DNA of 64,000 nt from Micromonospora sp. CP22 (GCF_009712475.1 NZ_VCJO01000004.1:207853-271852); one strand, 5' to 3'. Counted from the first letter of the stretch, positions 16,780 through 25,105 are shown. Notes: generated from the letters alone by a model not told the origin. Numbers and translations are program-made.

Positions 16780-17936
16780 GTCGTCGCTTCCAATCCCGCT
16801 GCTTCGATCATCTCCTGGAACGTGTGCGGAGGTGGGTTGTCCTGCCAGCCATTCATCGCCAGGCGGTCGAGCAGCGCGCGCTTGAGATCAATGATCGCCA
16901 ACAGCGGCTCACCGAACCGGGGGTCCAGGGCATCGAGGCCGAGCGCGATCTCACGCCAGAGGAGATCCGCCTCTCGATAGCACTCCCGCATGATGCCACC
17001 CGATACCAGCATCTCCAAGATGGCGCTGTGCGTCTCGTTCAGCTCGGTATCGCCGGTCAGCGCGCGGTGGAGCACACCCGCATGCCTGCCGTGGCTGCCG
17101 ATGACCTGCTGTGCCCGGATCCACAGCCTGCTGATCGAATGGCGCAGGTCCGCGTTGAGCGTCGGCTCTGCGAGCCCCTTGGCGACCGGGTAGCTCACCA
17201 GTCCGGTAACAGTGTCCTCGAACAAATCCGCCAACTCGTCCACCCGCTGCCTCAACCGGCGCATATCGCAAAGCCGGTCGGCCAAGCCGTCCGGCACGGG
17301 CTCCCCGACGTAGGCAAGCAGTCCGAGTAGGCCAGACGAGTAGAAGCCAGAGCCGAGGTGTCGAGACCTGGCATCCATTCGATACCAGTTGACGAGACTC
17401 TCTCCGTCTTCGAGCGGTGCCGGGTCAAAGCGGACGGCGTAGTTGTCGTACATGGACTGCACGATTTCCGCCGTCACCTCGGCCATCACCGGTAGCGCCC
17501 GAACGCCTGCTGGCGTGAGCGACGCCTCGCGGACCATCGTCAGCAGGCTGGTAACCGAGAGGCACATGGTCGAGTTGACGTCGGCAAGCAGCAAGGCCGG
17601 GTCGCGGATGCTGTAGGAAGCCGAAAGGTCGAGGTGGCGATCCATGTTGTTGAGGATGAGGGTCTGACCCAGTGCGTAAATCTTCACGTACTCGGCCAAC
17701 GCTTCTGGGTCGACACCGATCCGGGCACCAACCGCCGCCGCCGGCATCGTCTGCCGAAACAGCAACCCGGGATCAACGGCATCCTGATACAGCCGGGACA
17801 TCCGAGGAAACAGGAAGTCCATAGTGCGTAGTTGGCTGATGGCCAGCGCGATCGGGCGACCGTATAGCGCGAGAAGTTCGACCATCGTCCGGAAGTCGTA
17901 GCCGACAGGGTCAGTACCCGTGGAGAAACGCCTCAT
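16776..17936 (-). CDS. polyprenyl-synthetase-like protein, apparently lacking the aspartate-rich motifs
   Basis: A 386-residue, largely helical protein. The helix pattern (GVDPEALAEYVKIYALGQTLILNNMDRHLD near residue 75-105, and RQRVDELADLFEDTVTGLV in the second half) resembles isoprenyl diphosphate synthases at their two DDxxD positions. Here the first reads NNMDRHLD and the second DELADLFED, so prenyl-transfer chemistry may be altered or lost. This assignment is my pattern reading and is moderate at best. Both ends overlap neighbours by 4 bp (ATGA), coupling it to the 4-TM and NUDIX genes. Confidence 0.5.
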   Translation of the reverse strand: MRRFSTGTDPVGYDFRTMVELLALYGRPIALAISQLRTMDFLFPRMSRLYQDAVDPGLLFRQTMPAAAVGARIGVDPEALAEYVKIYALGQTLILNNMDRHLDLSASYSIRDPALLLADVNSTMCLSVTSLLTMVREASLTPAGVRALPVMAEVTAEIVQSMYDNYAVRFDPAPLEDGESLVNWYRMDARSRHLGSGFYSSGLLGLLAYVGEPVPDGLADRLCDMRRLRQRVDELADLFEDTVTGLVSYPVAKGLAEPTLNADLRHSISRLWIRAQQVIGSHGRHAGVLHRALTGDTELNETHSAILEMLVSGGIMRECYREADLLWREIALGLDALDPRFGEPLLAIIDLKRALLDRLAMNGWQDNPPPHTFQEMIEAAGLEATT

Positions 17937-18673
17937 CCGCCCGCTCCCACTGACCGTTTCCGTTGCGCCTTCTGGAGGACCTCCCAGGTGAACTCCATCT
18001 GCAGGAGGAAGTAGATCAGAGCGAACGCCGCTGACAGCAGAGGCGTCCAGGAGATCCCTGTTCCATACTTGATGAGACGGTCGGTGCCTACGGCAACGTA
18101 CGCGGCGTTGAGCGATCCGATCACCACTGAAGTGAGCGCTGCGGCCTTCAGCTTGCGCCGACTCTCCAGGTATGGGTTGGCCGACCCCCACACCGGTTTC
18201 CAGCCTTCGGGAAACTCTGCGGCGAGGGCATGCAGGTAGAGGCTTCGCAACCGGTTGACCTGGTGTTTAGCTTCGGTCTGCACGCGATCGGTGACGACAT
18301 AGGCCCGCAGGACGATCGTGTTCAACACCCCGGCGATCACCACCGCCGCATAGATGATCGGTAGCCGCAGCACCGTGCCGACCTGCCCCACCGAAGAGAT
18401 CAGTTTTGCGGATACCAGGGCGCCGGCGACCAGCACCGGAAAAGCCAGTATGCGGAGACTGAGCTTGTAGAGATCCCTTTCGGCGTCCTTGTAGTCGTTG
18501 TGCAGGATGAACGCCTGCTCGAAGTCGATCAGCAACATCTTGCGGGCGGTCTCTACGTCGATGCCCCCAGGTCGCGTCGGCGCTGGCGGCGCGGTGGGCA
18601 CCTCCGCGTTCTTGGGCATCAGCGCTCGCTTGATCACCTGGCGGAGACGATCGCGGCGCTCATGAGTAGGCAC
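17933..18673 (-). CDS. four-TM membrane protein, first gene of the NUDIX cassette
   Basis: About 246 residues with two hydrophobic hairpins: TM1/TM2 around ILAFPVLVAGALVSA and IIYAAVVIAGVLNTIVL, and TM3/TM4 around ALTSVVIGSLNAAYVAV and SAAFALIYFLLQMEF. A charged linker (KHQVNRLRSLYLHALAAEF) separates them. The 2+2 layout recalls SLATT-like membrane effectors of bacterial conflict systems, but I cannot claim membership. GTG at 18673 is preferred because GGGGAGG precedes it; GTG at 18700 has no ribosome site. Confidence 0.7.
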   Translation of the reverse strand: MPTHERRDRLRQVIKRALMPKNAEVPTAPPAPTRPGGIDVETARKMLLIDFEQAFILHNDYKDAERDLYKLSLRILAFPVLVAGALVSAKLISSVGQVGTVLRLPIIYAAVVIAGVLNTIVLRAYVVTDRVQTEAKHQVNRLRSLYLHALAAEFPEGWKPVWGSANPYLESRRKLKAAALTSVVIGSLNAAYVAVGTDRLIKYGTGISWTPLLSAAFALIYFLLQMEFTWEVLQKAQRKRSVGAGG

Positions 18674-18966
18674 GGATAATCGCCACCTCCCCAGGGTCAC
18701 GTGCTGCGCATTATCGCGCCACGCATGGCAGCGGGGAAACGGCTCCGCAGAGACGACAAATGCCGACGGAAGCGATCGCTCCCGTTCGAGACGGTTCGTG
18801 ACGTGCCCCGATTGCCAGCGAGAATGGCGTGTCCGAGGGCGCGGTTATCCTCCCGCACATGGTCGCGTCGCCGGGCGTGCTGCCTGATCCGGCGTCGAGC
18901 CGGAGCCTGGTTGACCCTGGCGACGGGCACTGTGCGTCGGCTTGTCTCAGGCGTAGGGTCCGGCAG

Positions 18967-19089
18967 GTGGACTACGGGGACTTCGGTTTCTTCGGTGGCG
19001 TTGCTGCACTGCTCTGCGGAGGGATCGGATGCATAGTCCTCGTGGGTGCCGTGGGCTTGCTTGTCGTGTGGTGGCGAGAAAAGTGGTAG
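18967..19089 (+). CDS. possible 40-residue membrane peptide, antisense to the MFS 3' end
   Basis: A GTG at 18967 opens 40 codons giving an acidic-aromatic start (VDYGDFGFFGG), one strong hydrophobic stretch (LLCGGIGCIVLVGAVGLLVV) and a WWREKW end with the positive charge expected inside. It lies tail-to-tail over the last 118 bp of the MFS gene. The 270 bp before it hold nothing else I recognise. The coherent TM topology supports a real gene; the ribosome site is weak. Confidence 0.4.
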   Translation: MDYGDFGFFGGVAALLCGGIGCIVLVGAVGLLVVWWREKW

Positions 19090-20384
19090 TCCCTGCCGTC
19101 CCGTTCGGTAGCGTCCCGTTCGGCGGCGGCGATATTGGCGTCGGTGACGACGAACATGCCGAGCAGCAGGGTCAGCGTCAGCACTCCCATGATGGCGAAG
19201 ACCGCACGGAGGCCGAAGACCTCGGCGGCCACACCTCCGACGAGCGCGCCGGCCGGCATGCTCCCCCAGGCCAGCATCCGGTAGCCGCTGTTCACCCGGC
19301 CGAGCAGCCGGTCCGGGGTGATCCGCTGGCGCAGCGAGACGGTGATGACGTCCCAGGTGGCGAGCAGGAGGCCACCGGCGAAGAAGACCGTACCGATCAC
19401 GAAGGGGTTGGTGCTCAGCGCCGGTGCGCCGACGACGGCGGCCATCGCCAGCACGGAGACCACCAGGGTGCGGGACCGCCCGAGCCGTTGTTCGATCCGG
19501 CTGGTGGCGACCGAGCCGAGCACGATGCCGGCGGCGACGGTGGTGAGCAGGAGGCCGTACCCGGGTTCGGTGAGGCCGATGGCCGAGTCCGGGCCGACCG
19601 CGTAGAGCACCAGCACGGCGAAGACGGCGCTGGTGATGAAGTTGCTGGTCCCGACCATGGTGGCCAGGGTGCGCAGCAGCCGGTGCCGCCAGAGGAAGCG
19701 CAGCCCTTCGACGATGTCGGCGCGGATCGTCGTCGGCTCGTCCCGCTCGACCCGGAACCGGCCGGCGACCAGGAGCAGCGCCGCGACGGCCAGCACCCAC
19801 AGCACCGCCGGCCCGGCGAGCGCCAGGGTCACCCCGGCAGCGACCAGGAAACCGGCGAGCGGCGGGCCGACGAACTGGTTGGCGGCCACCTCCACCGCGG
19901 ACAGTCGGCCGTTGGCCCGGGGCAGTTGGTCGCGCGTGACCACCTGCGGCAGGATCGACTGGGCGCAGGTGTCGTAGCGGGTCTCGGCGGTGCCGAGGCC
20001 GAGCGCCACCAGGTAGAGCAGCCAGATCGACCCGGAGTCGTAGGCTACCGCGAGCGCCAGCGCGCCGATGAGCACCGCGCGCAGGATGTTGGCGGCGAGC
20101 ATCACCCGACGCCGGTCGAGCCGGTCGGCGAGAGCGCCGGCCGGTAGCGCGAACAGCAACCACGGCAGGCTGTACGCGGTGGCGACCCCGGCCACCAGCA
20201 CCGGTGAGCGGGTGTAGCCGACGGCGACCAACGGCAGTGCGATCTTGACGATCCCGTCAGCCAGGTTGGACACCGCCGACGCCGACCAGAGTCGCCAGAA
20301 CCGGCCCCCGAGTCCGCGCTCGTCGACTCGGCTCGCCGCCCCTTCATCGGTACGTTCCTCGACCCCCGCCACGCCGCCGATCAT
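18972..20384 (-). CDS. MFS transporter (EntS/MFS_3-like exporter)
   Basis: About 470 residues with 12 predicted TM helices. The cytoplasmic loop GALADRLDRRRVML after TM2 and the repeat RIEQRLGRSR in the second half are typical MFS features. The layout matches the enterobactin-exporter-like MFS_3 group. The C-terminal ~45 residues (from about ERDATERDG) are hydrophilic, Pro/Thr-rich and unlike the family; this segment overlaps the antisense small ORF, so the natural end may have been lost. Substrate unknown. Confidence 0.82.
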   Translation of the reverse strand: MIGGVAGVEERTDEGAASRVDERGLGGRFWRLWSASAVSNLADGIVKIALPLVAVGYTRSPVLVAGVATAYSLPWLLFALPAGALADRLDRRRVMLAANILRAVLIGALALAVAYDSGSIWLLYLVALGLGTAETRYDTCAQSILPQVVTRDQLPRANGRLSAVEVAANQFVGPPLAGFLVAAGVTLALAGPAVLWVLAVAALLLVAGRFRVERDEPTTIRADIVEGLRFLWRHRLLRTLATMVGTSNFITSAVFAVLVLYAVGPDSAIGLTEPGYGLLLTTVAAGIVLGSVATSRIEQRLGRSRTLVVSVLAMAAVVGAPALSTNPFVIGTVFFAGGLLLATWDVITVSLRQRITPDRLLGRVNSGYRMLAWGSMPAGALVGGVAAEVFGLRAVFAIMGVLTLTLLLGMFVVTDANIAAAERDATERDGRDYHFSRHHTTSKPTAPTRTMHPIPPQSSAATPPKKPKSP

Positions 20385-20458
20385 CGCAGCATCCCGCCCG
20401 CCAGCGACCGGCAGCGCCAGCGCCAGACAAATCCCGGCAGCGACAGCGGCAGCCGAGC

Positions 20459-20473
20459 TTTCACTCAGTGAAA
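20459..20473. promoter_or_regulatory. palindrome upstream of vanA, shared with pobA
   Basis: TTTCACT-C-AGTGAAA is a perfect 7-bp inverted repeat 82-96 bp before the vanA ATG. With flanking GCT and ACCGG it closely matches the pobA site at 6210-6224. Likely operator of an IclR protein (22798 or 5414). Confidence 0.6.
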
Positions 20474-20554
20474 CCGGAGCTGCCGATCAGCGGCCCGGTC
20501 ACGGGATCATCCGACCGCACCCCCGACCCGTCGGCGAGAGAGGTGGGGTCCACC

Positions 20555-21598
20555 ATGGCGTTCGCCCGCAACCAGTGGTACGTGACGGCCTACAGCAACG
20601 AGGTCGGGCGGGATCTGCTCGCCCGCACCGTGCTGGGCGAACCGCTGGTGCTCTACCGCACCGAGTCCGGGGAGGCGGTGGCGCTCGCCGACCGGTGCGT
20701 ACACCGCCGCTATCCGCTGTCGGAGAGCCGCCTCGACGGCGACACCATCGTCTGCGGTTACCACGGCTTCACTTACGACCGGACCGGCACCTGCGTCTTC
20801 GTCCCCGGTCAGCAGCGCATCCCGCGTACCGCCCGGGTTCCCGCGTACCGGGTGGTGGAGCAGGATTCGCTCATCTGGGTCTGGATCGGCGACGCCGACC
20901 GGGCCGATCCGACCACCATCCCCCGCGCGCCCTGGTTGGACGACCCCCGGTACGCGGTGGTTCGCGGCATGGCGCCGCTGAACGCCCGGTACGGCCTGCT
21001 GGTGGACAACCTGATGGACCTGTCGCACGAGACCTACCTGCACGGCGGTTACATCGGCACCCCCGAGGTGGCGAACACGCCGATCACCACGGAGGTGGAC
21101 GAGGAACGGGGCATCGTCTATGTCAGCCGACACATGGACGACGCCGAGTGTCCGCCGTTCTACGCCAAGTCGACCGGCATCCAGGGCCGGATCACCCGCT
21201 GGCAGGACATCGAGTTCCACCCGCCGTGCCTGTACCTGCTGCACAGCCGGATCGCGCCGCAGGGCGTCTACCCGCCGGCCGAGGGTGAGGACAGCGACGC
21301 CTTCCACGCCGAGATCGTGTACGCCATCACCCCGTCGACGGAGAACACCACCTACGACTTCTGGGCGGTGGCCCGCGACTTCGCCATCGACGACGAGTCG
21401 GTGAGCGAGTACCTGCACCAGAGCAACCACACGGTGGTCATGCAGGACGTGACGGCGCTGAACATCCTGGAGCAGGTGATCGCGTCCGAGCCGGACAAGT
21501 ACCAGGAACTCAGCATCAACATCGACACCGGTGGTCTCGCCGCCCGACGTCTGATCGCGCGGATGGTCGAGGCGGGGGCGGTGGGGGCGCCCCGATGA
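20555..21598 (+). CDS. vanA: vanillate O-demethylase, oxygenase subunit
   Basis: Rieske non-haem iron oxygenase that demethylates vanillate to protocatechuate. The Rieske cluster ligands are Cys48-x-His50 and Cys67-x2-His70, and the mononuclear iron region DNLMDLSHETYLHG supplies His158 and His163. The 347-residue length fits VanA. The ATG at 20555 precedes MAFARNQWYV, the usual N-terminus; the frame is open to 20468 without similarity. It overlaps the next small gene by 4 bp. Confidence 0.92.
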   Translation: MAFARNQWYVTAYSNEVGRDLLARTVLGEPLVLYRTESGEAVALADRCVHRRYPLSESRLDGDTIVCGYHGFTYDRTGTCVFVPGQQRIPRTARVPAYRVVEQDSLIWVWIGDADRADPTTIPRAPWLDDPRYAVVRGMAPLNARYGLLVDNLMDLSHETYLHGGYIGTPEVANTPITTEVDEERGIVYVSRHMDDAECPPFYAKSTGIQGRITRWQDIEFHPPCLYLLHSRIAPQGVYPPAEGEDSDAFHAEIVYAITPSTENTTYDFWAVARDFAIDDESVSEYLHQSNHTVVMQDVTALNILEQVIASEPDKYQELSINIDTGGLAARRLIARMVEAGAVGAPR

Positions 21599-21822
21599 CC
21601 GGCCCGACCCGCATGCTCACCGGCGACCGGATCTACCGGATCCACTGGATGCCGGGCACCGACACCCTGCGCGGTATCTGTCACTGCGGTGCCGAGCGCG
21701 TCGCCGAGGAACCGGTCGAGCTGTGGGAGTGGCTGCTCGCCCACCCGTACGGCCACCAGCCGCCGGAGGTGGTCACGCCGAGCCCGCCGGCCGCGCCGAC
21801 CCGGTCGGCGGTGCCGGCGTGA
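21595..21822 (+). CDS. small CxC protein encoded between vanA and vanB
   Basis: A 75-residue protein overlapping vanA (ATGA) and vanB (GTGA) by 4 bp each, so it is made with the demethylase. It has an RIYRIHWMPGTDTLRGICHCGAE segment with a CxC pair that could bind metal or a thiol, then an acidic EEPVELWEWLLAHPYGH helix and a Pro-rich tail. I do not recognise a family. Position suggests an accessory to VanAB (assembly, electron transfer or C1 handling), which is inference. Confidence 0.75.
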   Translation: MTGPTRMLTGDRIYRIHWMPGTDTLRGICHCGAERVAEEPVELWEWLLAHPYGHQPPEVVTPSPPAAPTRSAVPA

Positions 21823-22772
21823 CCGCCGACGAGCTGGACGGCGCGGAGCTGGTGGTGGCCCACCGGGACCGGGCGGCGGCGGGTGTCGCCGTGTTGAGCC
21901 TGTGCCGCCCCGGCGGCGGCGACCTGCCCGCCTGGTCCCCCGGCGCGCACCTGGACCTGGAACTCGGGCCCGGGTTGGTACGCCAGTACTCGCTCTGCGG
22001 CGACCCGGCCGACCGGGCCACCCTGCGGATCGCGGTCCAGTTGGAGCCGGAGGGGCGCGGTGGTTCGCGCCACGTGCACGAGCGACTCACCCCGGGCGCG
22101 ACCGTCCGGGTACGCGGTCCACGGAACAACTTCCCGCTGGTGGCGGCGGCGCGGTACCTGTTCGTCGCCGGTGGCATCGGGATCACCCCGCTCAGGCCGA
22201 TGGTCGCCGCCGCCGACGCCGCCGGAGCCGACTGGCGGCTGGTGTACGGCGGGCGCAGCCGCGCCACGATGGCGTTCGCCGACGCCCTGCGGGAGAAGTA
22301 CGGCGATCGGGTGAGCCTGTACCCGCAGGACGAGACCGGCCTGCTCGACCTGGACGAGCTGCTGGGGCGGCCGGTCGACGGGCTCGTCTACTGCTGCGGC
22401 CCGGAATCGTTGATCACGGCGGTGGAACAGCGTTGCCGGACCTGGCCCGCCGGAGCCCTGCACGTCGAACGCTTCACGCCGCTGGCTCCCGTCGAGGGTG
22501 CCGACACCACCGTCGAGGTCGAGCTCGCCCTCAGCGGCCGGACGCTGACCGTACCGCCGGGCACGTCGATCCTGGAGGCGGTGGAGGCGGCGGGCGTGCA
22601 GGTGTTGTCCTCGTGTCGGGAGGGCACCTGCGGCACCTGCGAGACGGGCGTCCTGGGCGGCGTGCCGGAGCACCGGGACAGTCTGCTCACCGAGGCGGAA
22701 CGGGCGGTCGGCGACACCATGATGATCTGCGTTTCCCGGGCCGTGACGCCCCGACTCACGCTCGAGTTGTGA
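21819..22772 (+). CDS. vanB: vanillate O-demethylase, ferredoxin-reductase subunit
   Basis: Class IA reductase that passes electrons from NADH via FMN and a [2Fe-2S] centre to VanA. The order is visible: flavin-binding RQYSLCGDP, pyridine-nucleotide GGIGITPLRPM and YCCGPESL, then a C-terminal plant-type ferredoxin domain with SSCREGTCGTCETGV (Cx4Cx2C) and a fourth Cys in MMICVS. The GTG start at 21819 overlaps the small gene's stop; 317 residues match VanB. Confidence 0.92.
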   Translation: MTADELDGAELVVAHRDRAAAGVAVLSLCRPGGGDLPAWSPGAHLDLELGPGLVRQYSLCGDPADRATLRIAVQLEPEGRGGSRHVHERLTPGATVRVRGPRNNFPLVAAARYLFVAGGIGITPLRPMVAAADAAGADWRLVYGGRSRATMAFADALREKYGDRVSLYPQDETGLLDLDELLGRPVDGLVYCCGPESLITAVEQRCRTWPAGALHVERFTPLAPVEGADTTVEVELALSGRTLTVPPGTSILEAVEAAGVQVLSSCREGTCGTCETGVLGGVPEHRDSLLTEAERAVGDTMMICVSRAVTPRLTLEL

Positions 22773-22797
22773 CCGTCGGGGTCGGCATGATGGCGAG

Positions 22798-23571
22798 ATG
22801 AGCGCGCAACCCGGACGGTCGGTGACCAGCAAGGTGCTGGCCCTGCTCGACTCGTTCACCCCGGCCAGTCCGGCGCTGACCCTCAGCGAGTTGGCCCGGC
22901 GTGCCGGGCTGCCGTTGCCGACCGCGTCCCGCCGGGTCGCCGAGTTGGTCGCCTGGGGTGCCCTGGAACGCGGCGACGACGGGCGGTACCGGATCGGGTT
23001 GCGGCTGTGGGAGGTGGGTTCGCTCGCGCCCCGGGGACTCGGGCTGCGTGAACTGGCGCTGCCGACCATGGAGGACCTGTACGAGGTGACCCACGAGAAC
23101 GTCCAGCTCGCCGTGCGGCAGGACGTCGAACTCGTCTTCATCGAACGCATCGCCGGGCGGCACGCGGTGCCGGTACTCACCCGGGTCGGTGGCCGCTTCG
23201 CGTTGCACGCCACGGGGGTCGGGTTGGTGCTGCTGGCGTACGCGCCGGCCGAGGTCCAGGAACAGGTGCTGGCCGCGCCGCTGGAGCGCTACACCCCGCT
23301 GACCGTCACCGATCCCGGGCGGCTGCGGCGCGGTCTCGCCGAGGTGCGCCGCACCGGGTACGCGGTCAGCGACCGGCAGGTCACCATGGACGCCCTCTCG
23401 GTCGCCGCGCCGATCTGTGGACCGGAGGGCTCGGTGGTCGCCGCGATCTCACTGGTGGTCGCCCAGCACCGGGCGGACCCGGTGGCGCTGGCCCCGCTGG
23501 TGCAGGCGGCGGGCCGGACGATCTCCCGGGCACTGGGCACGCCGTACGGGTCGCAGCAGTCGGTCGGGTGA
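22798..23571 (+). CDS. IclR-family regulator of the van operon
   Basis: A 257-residue IclR protein with an N-terminal winged helix (LTLSELARRAGLPLPTASRRVAEL) and an effector domain with the FALHATGVGLVLLAYAPAE segment. It starts 25 bp after vanB in the same direction and is likely co-transcribed. It is closely similar to the IclR protein at 5414, so the two probably arose by duplication and may read related sites (6210 and 20459). Confidence 0.85.
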   Translation: MSAQPGRSVTSKVLALLDSFTPASPALTLSELARRAGLPLPTASRRVAELVAWGALERGDDGRYRIGLRLWEVGSLAPRGLGLRELALPTMEDLYEVTHENVQLAVRQDVELVFIERIAGRHAVPVLTRVGGRFALHATGVGLVLLAYAPAEVQEQVLAAPLERYTPLTVTDPGRLRRGLAEVRRTGYAVSDRQVTMDALSVAAPICGPEGSVVAAISLVVAQHRADPVALAPLVQAAGRTISRALGTPYGSQQSVG

Positions 23572-23608
23572 GGCGACGTCACCGGGCCCGGCGCGGTGAC
23601 CGCCTGGT

Positions 23609-24073
23609 TCAGTCCGGAAAGGCGAGCAGCCGCAGCAGCCCGGCGAGCCGCTCGTGCTCCTCGGGCGTCACCGTGGCCAGCAGGCCCAACTCGACGGCGC
23701 GGGCGGCCTGCTGGGCACGGGCGAAGAGGTCCCGCCCGGCGTCGGTGGCGACGAGGACGTTGGCCCGCCGGTCGGCCGGATCCGTACGGCGCTCCACCAG
23801 CTGACGTTTCTCGAGACCGTCGACGAGCGCCACGACCTGGCTCGGGTCGAGGCGGAGGAACTCGGCGAGTTCCCGCTGCGTGGGTCGGGCCCCGTCGGCG
23901 GCCAACGCGAGCACCGAGTAGGACCGCGCCTTGAGCCCGTGCTCGGCGAGGGCGGCGTTGGCCGCCGCCAGGGTGAGCGCGTTGGCGCGGGCCAGCAGAA
24001 AGACCAGGTCGCCGCCGAGCACGCTGTCCCGCAGGGCGTCGCGCCCCGGCAGCCGGGTCTTCCCGCTAGACAT
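23609..24073 (-). CDS. couR: MarR-family regulator of p-hydroxycinnamate genes (CouR-like)
   Basis: A 154-residue MarR protein: winged helix with RPTQRELAEFLRLDPSQVVALVDGLEKRQLVERRTDPADRRANVL. It is divergent from a gene set matching the p-hydroxycinnamate (cou) catabolic genes of Rhodococcus jostii, where the MarR regulator CouR responds to p-hydroxycinnamoyl-CoA. The symbol rests on context. The ATG at 24073 is preferred to the frame opening at 24100, which would run into the operator region. Confidence 0.75.
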   Translation of the reverse strand: MSSGKTRLPGRDALRDSVLGGDLVFLLARANALTLAAANAALAEHGLKARSYSVLALAADGARPTQRELAEFLRLDPSQVVALVDGLEKRQLVERRTDPADRRANVLVATDAGRDLFARAQQAARAVELGLLATVTPEEHERLAGLLRLLAFPD

Positions 24074-24103
24074 GGCGACGATGGTAGCAAGATTCACCAA
24101 TGA

Positions 24104-24132
24104 TTGACATTTTCAACGGTCCGTGCTCAGAT
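24104..24132 (+). promoter_or_regulatory. promoter with overlapping MarR-type operator before the cou-like genes
   Basis: TTGACA at 24104-24109 and TCAGAT at 24127-24132 are 17 bp apart, a good sigma-70-like promoter about 25 bp before the SDR ATG at 24156. The palindrome TTGA-CATTT-TCAA (24104-24116) covers the -35 box, where a bound MarR repressor would block transcription of the SDR operon and perhaps of its own gene. Confidence 0.55.
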
Positions 24133-24155
24133 CGGGTGGACACGAAGGAGTTCGC

Positions 24156-25082
24156 ATGTCCCTGGACGGCAAGGTCGCCATCGTCACCGGATCCGGGCGC
24201 GGTCTCGGCCTCGCGTACGCGCAGGAGCTGGCCCGGCAGGGCGCTTCCGTGGTGGTCAACGATGTCGACGCGCAGACCACGGCCGACGCCGTCGCGGCGA
24301 TCGAGGCGCTCGGCGGCCGGGCCGTCGCGGTGGTCGCACCGGTCGGCCCGACCGAGACCGCCGAGCAGCTGGTCGCCACCGCGGTCGAGAGCTTCGGTCG
24401 GCTCGACATCCTGGTCACCAACGCCGGTGTCCTGCGCGACACCGTGCTGTGGAAGATGACCGACGAGGACTTCGACACCGTCATCAACGTGCATCTGCGC
24501 GGCACCTTCACCACGGTGCGCGCGGCGGTGCGGCACATGCGGGCGGCAGGTGAGGGCGGGCGCATCATCTGCATCGGCTCCCCCACCGGCCAGCGCGGCA
24601 ACTTCGGCCAGACCAACTACGCCGCCGCCAAGGCGGGCATCGTCGGCATGACGCGGACCTGGGCGCTGGAGCTCAAGCGCGCCGGCATCACCGCCAACAC
24701 CGTCGTACCGGTGGCCGCGACCGCCATGACCGCTACCGTGCCCTACTTCGCCGCCGCCGTGCAGGCAGCCGACAAGGGCGAGCCGATGCCCGCGTTCTTC
24801 CGGCACGACCTCGGCTTCGGCACGGCGGACGACGTCGCCGGGCTGGTCGCGTTCCTCGGCTCCGACGCCGCCGGTGGCATCACCGGGCAGGTGATCGGGG
24901 TGGGCGGCGACCGGCTCCAGATCTGGACCCACCCGGAGGCGGCGCTGACCGCGCACCGTGCCGGTGGCTGGACGTACGATGCCCTGCTCGAAGCCTGGCC
25001 GGAGCAGTTCGCCGGCGCGGTTCAGAGTGTCGGCGAGCAGTTCCCGGATCTCCCCGAGGAGTTCAAGACCGCCGCCTCCTGA
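24156..25082 (+). CDS. couN: short-chain dehydrogenase, 3-hydroxyacyl-CoA dehydrogenase step (CouN-like)
   Basis: A 308-residue SDR. TGSGRGLG (res 11-18), NAG (89-91), Ser142, Tyr155 and Lys159 (NYAAAK) form the cofactor and catalytic set. With the MaoC and CoA ligase genes downstream it fits the dehydrogenase of the non-retroaldol, beta-oxidation-like route that shortens p-hydroxycinnamoyl-CoA. The C-terminus is about 50 residues longer than minimal SDRs. The ATG at 24156 follows GAAGGAG. Confidence 0.75.
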   Translation: MSLDGKVAIVTGSGRGLGLAYAQELARQGASVVVNDVDAQTTADAVAAIEALGGRAVAVVAPVGPTETAEQLVATAVESFGRLDILVTNAGVLRDTVLWKMTDEDFDTVINVHLRGTFTTVRAAVRHMRAAGEGGRIICIGSPTGQRGNFGQTNYAAAKAGIVGMTRTWALELKRAGITANTVVPVAATAMTATVPYFAAAVQAADKGEPMPAFFRHDLGFGTADDVAGLVAFLGSDAAGGITGQVIGVGGDRLQIWTHPEAALTAHRAGGWTYDALLEAWPEQFAGAVQSVGEQFPDLPEEFKTAAS

Positions 25083-25105
25083 CCCGCTGGACGAAGGCTT
25101 CCACC

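Noticed and set aside
16291..18700. Established defence or toxin-antitoxin system
   Set aside because: Suggestive architecture, but no nuclease, toxin or known effector domain can be shown by eye, so I list it only as an uncharacterised cassette.
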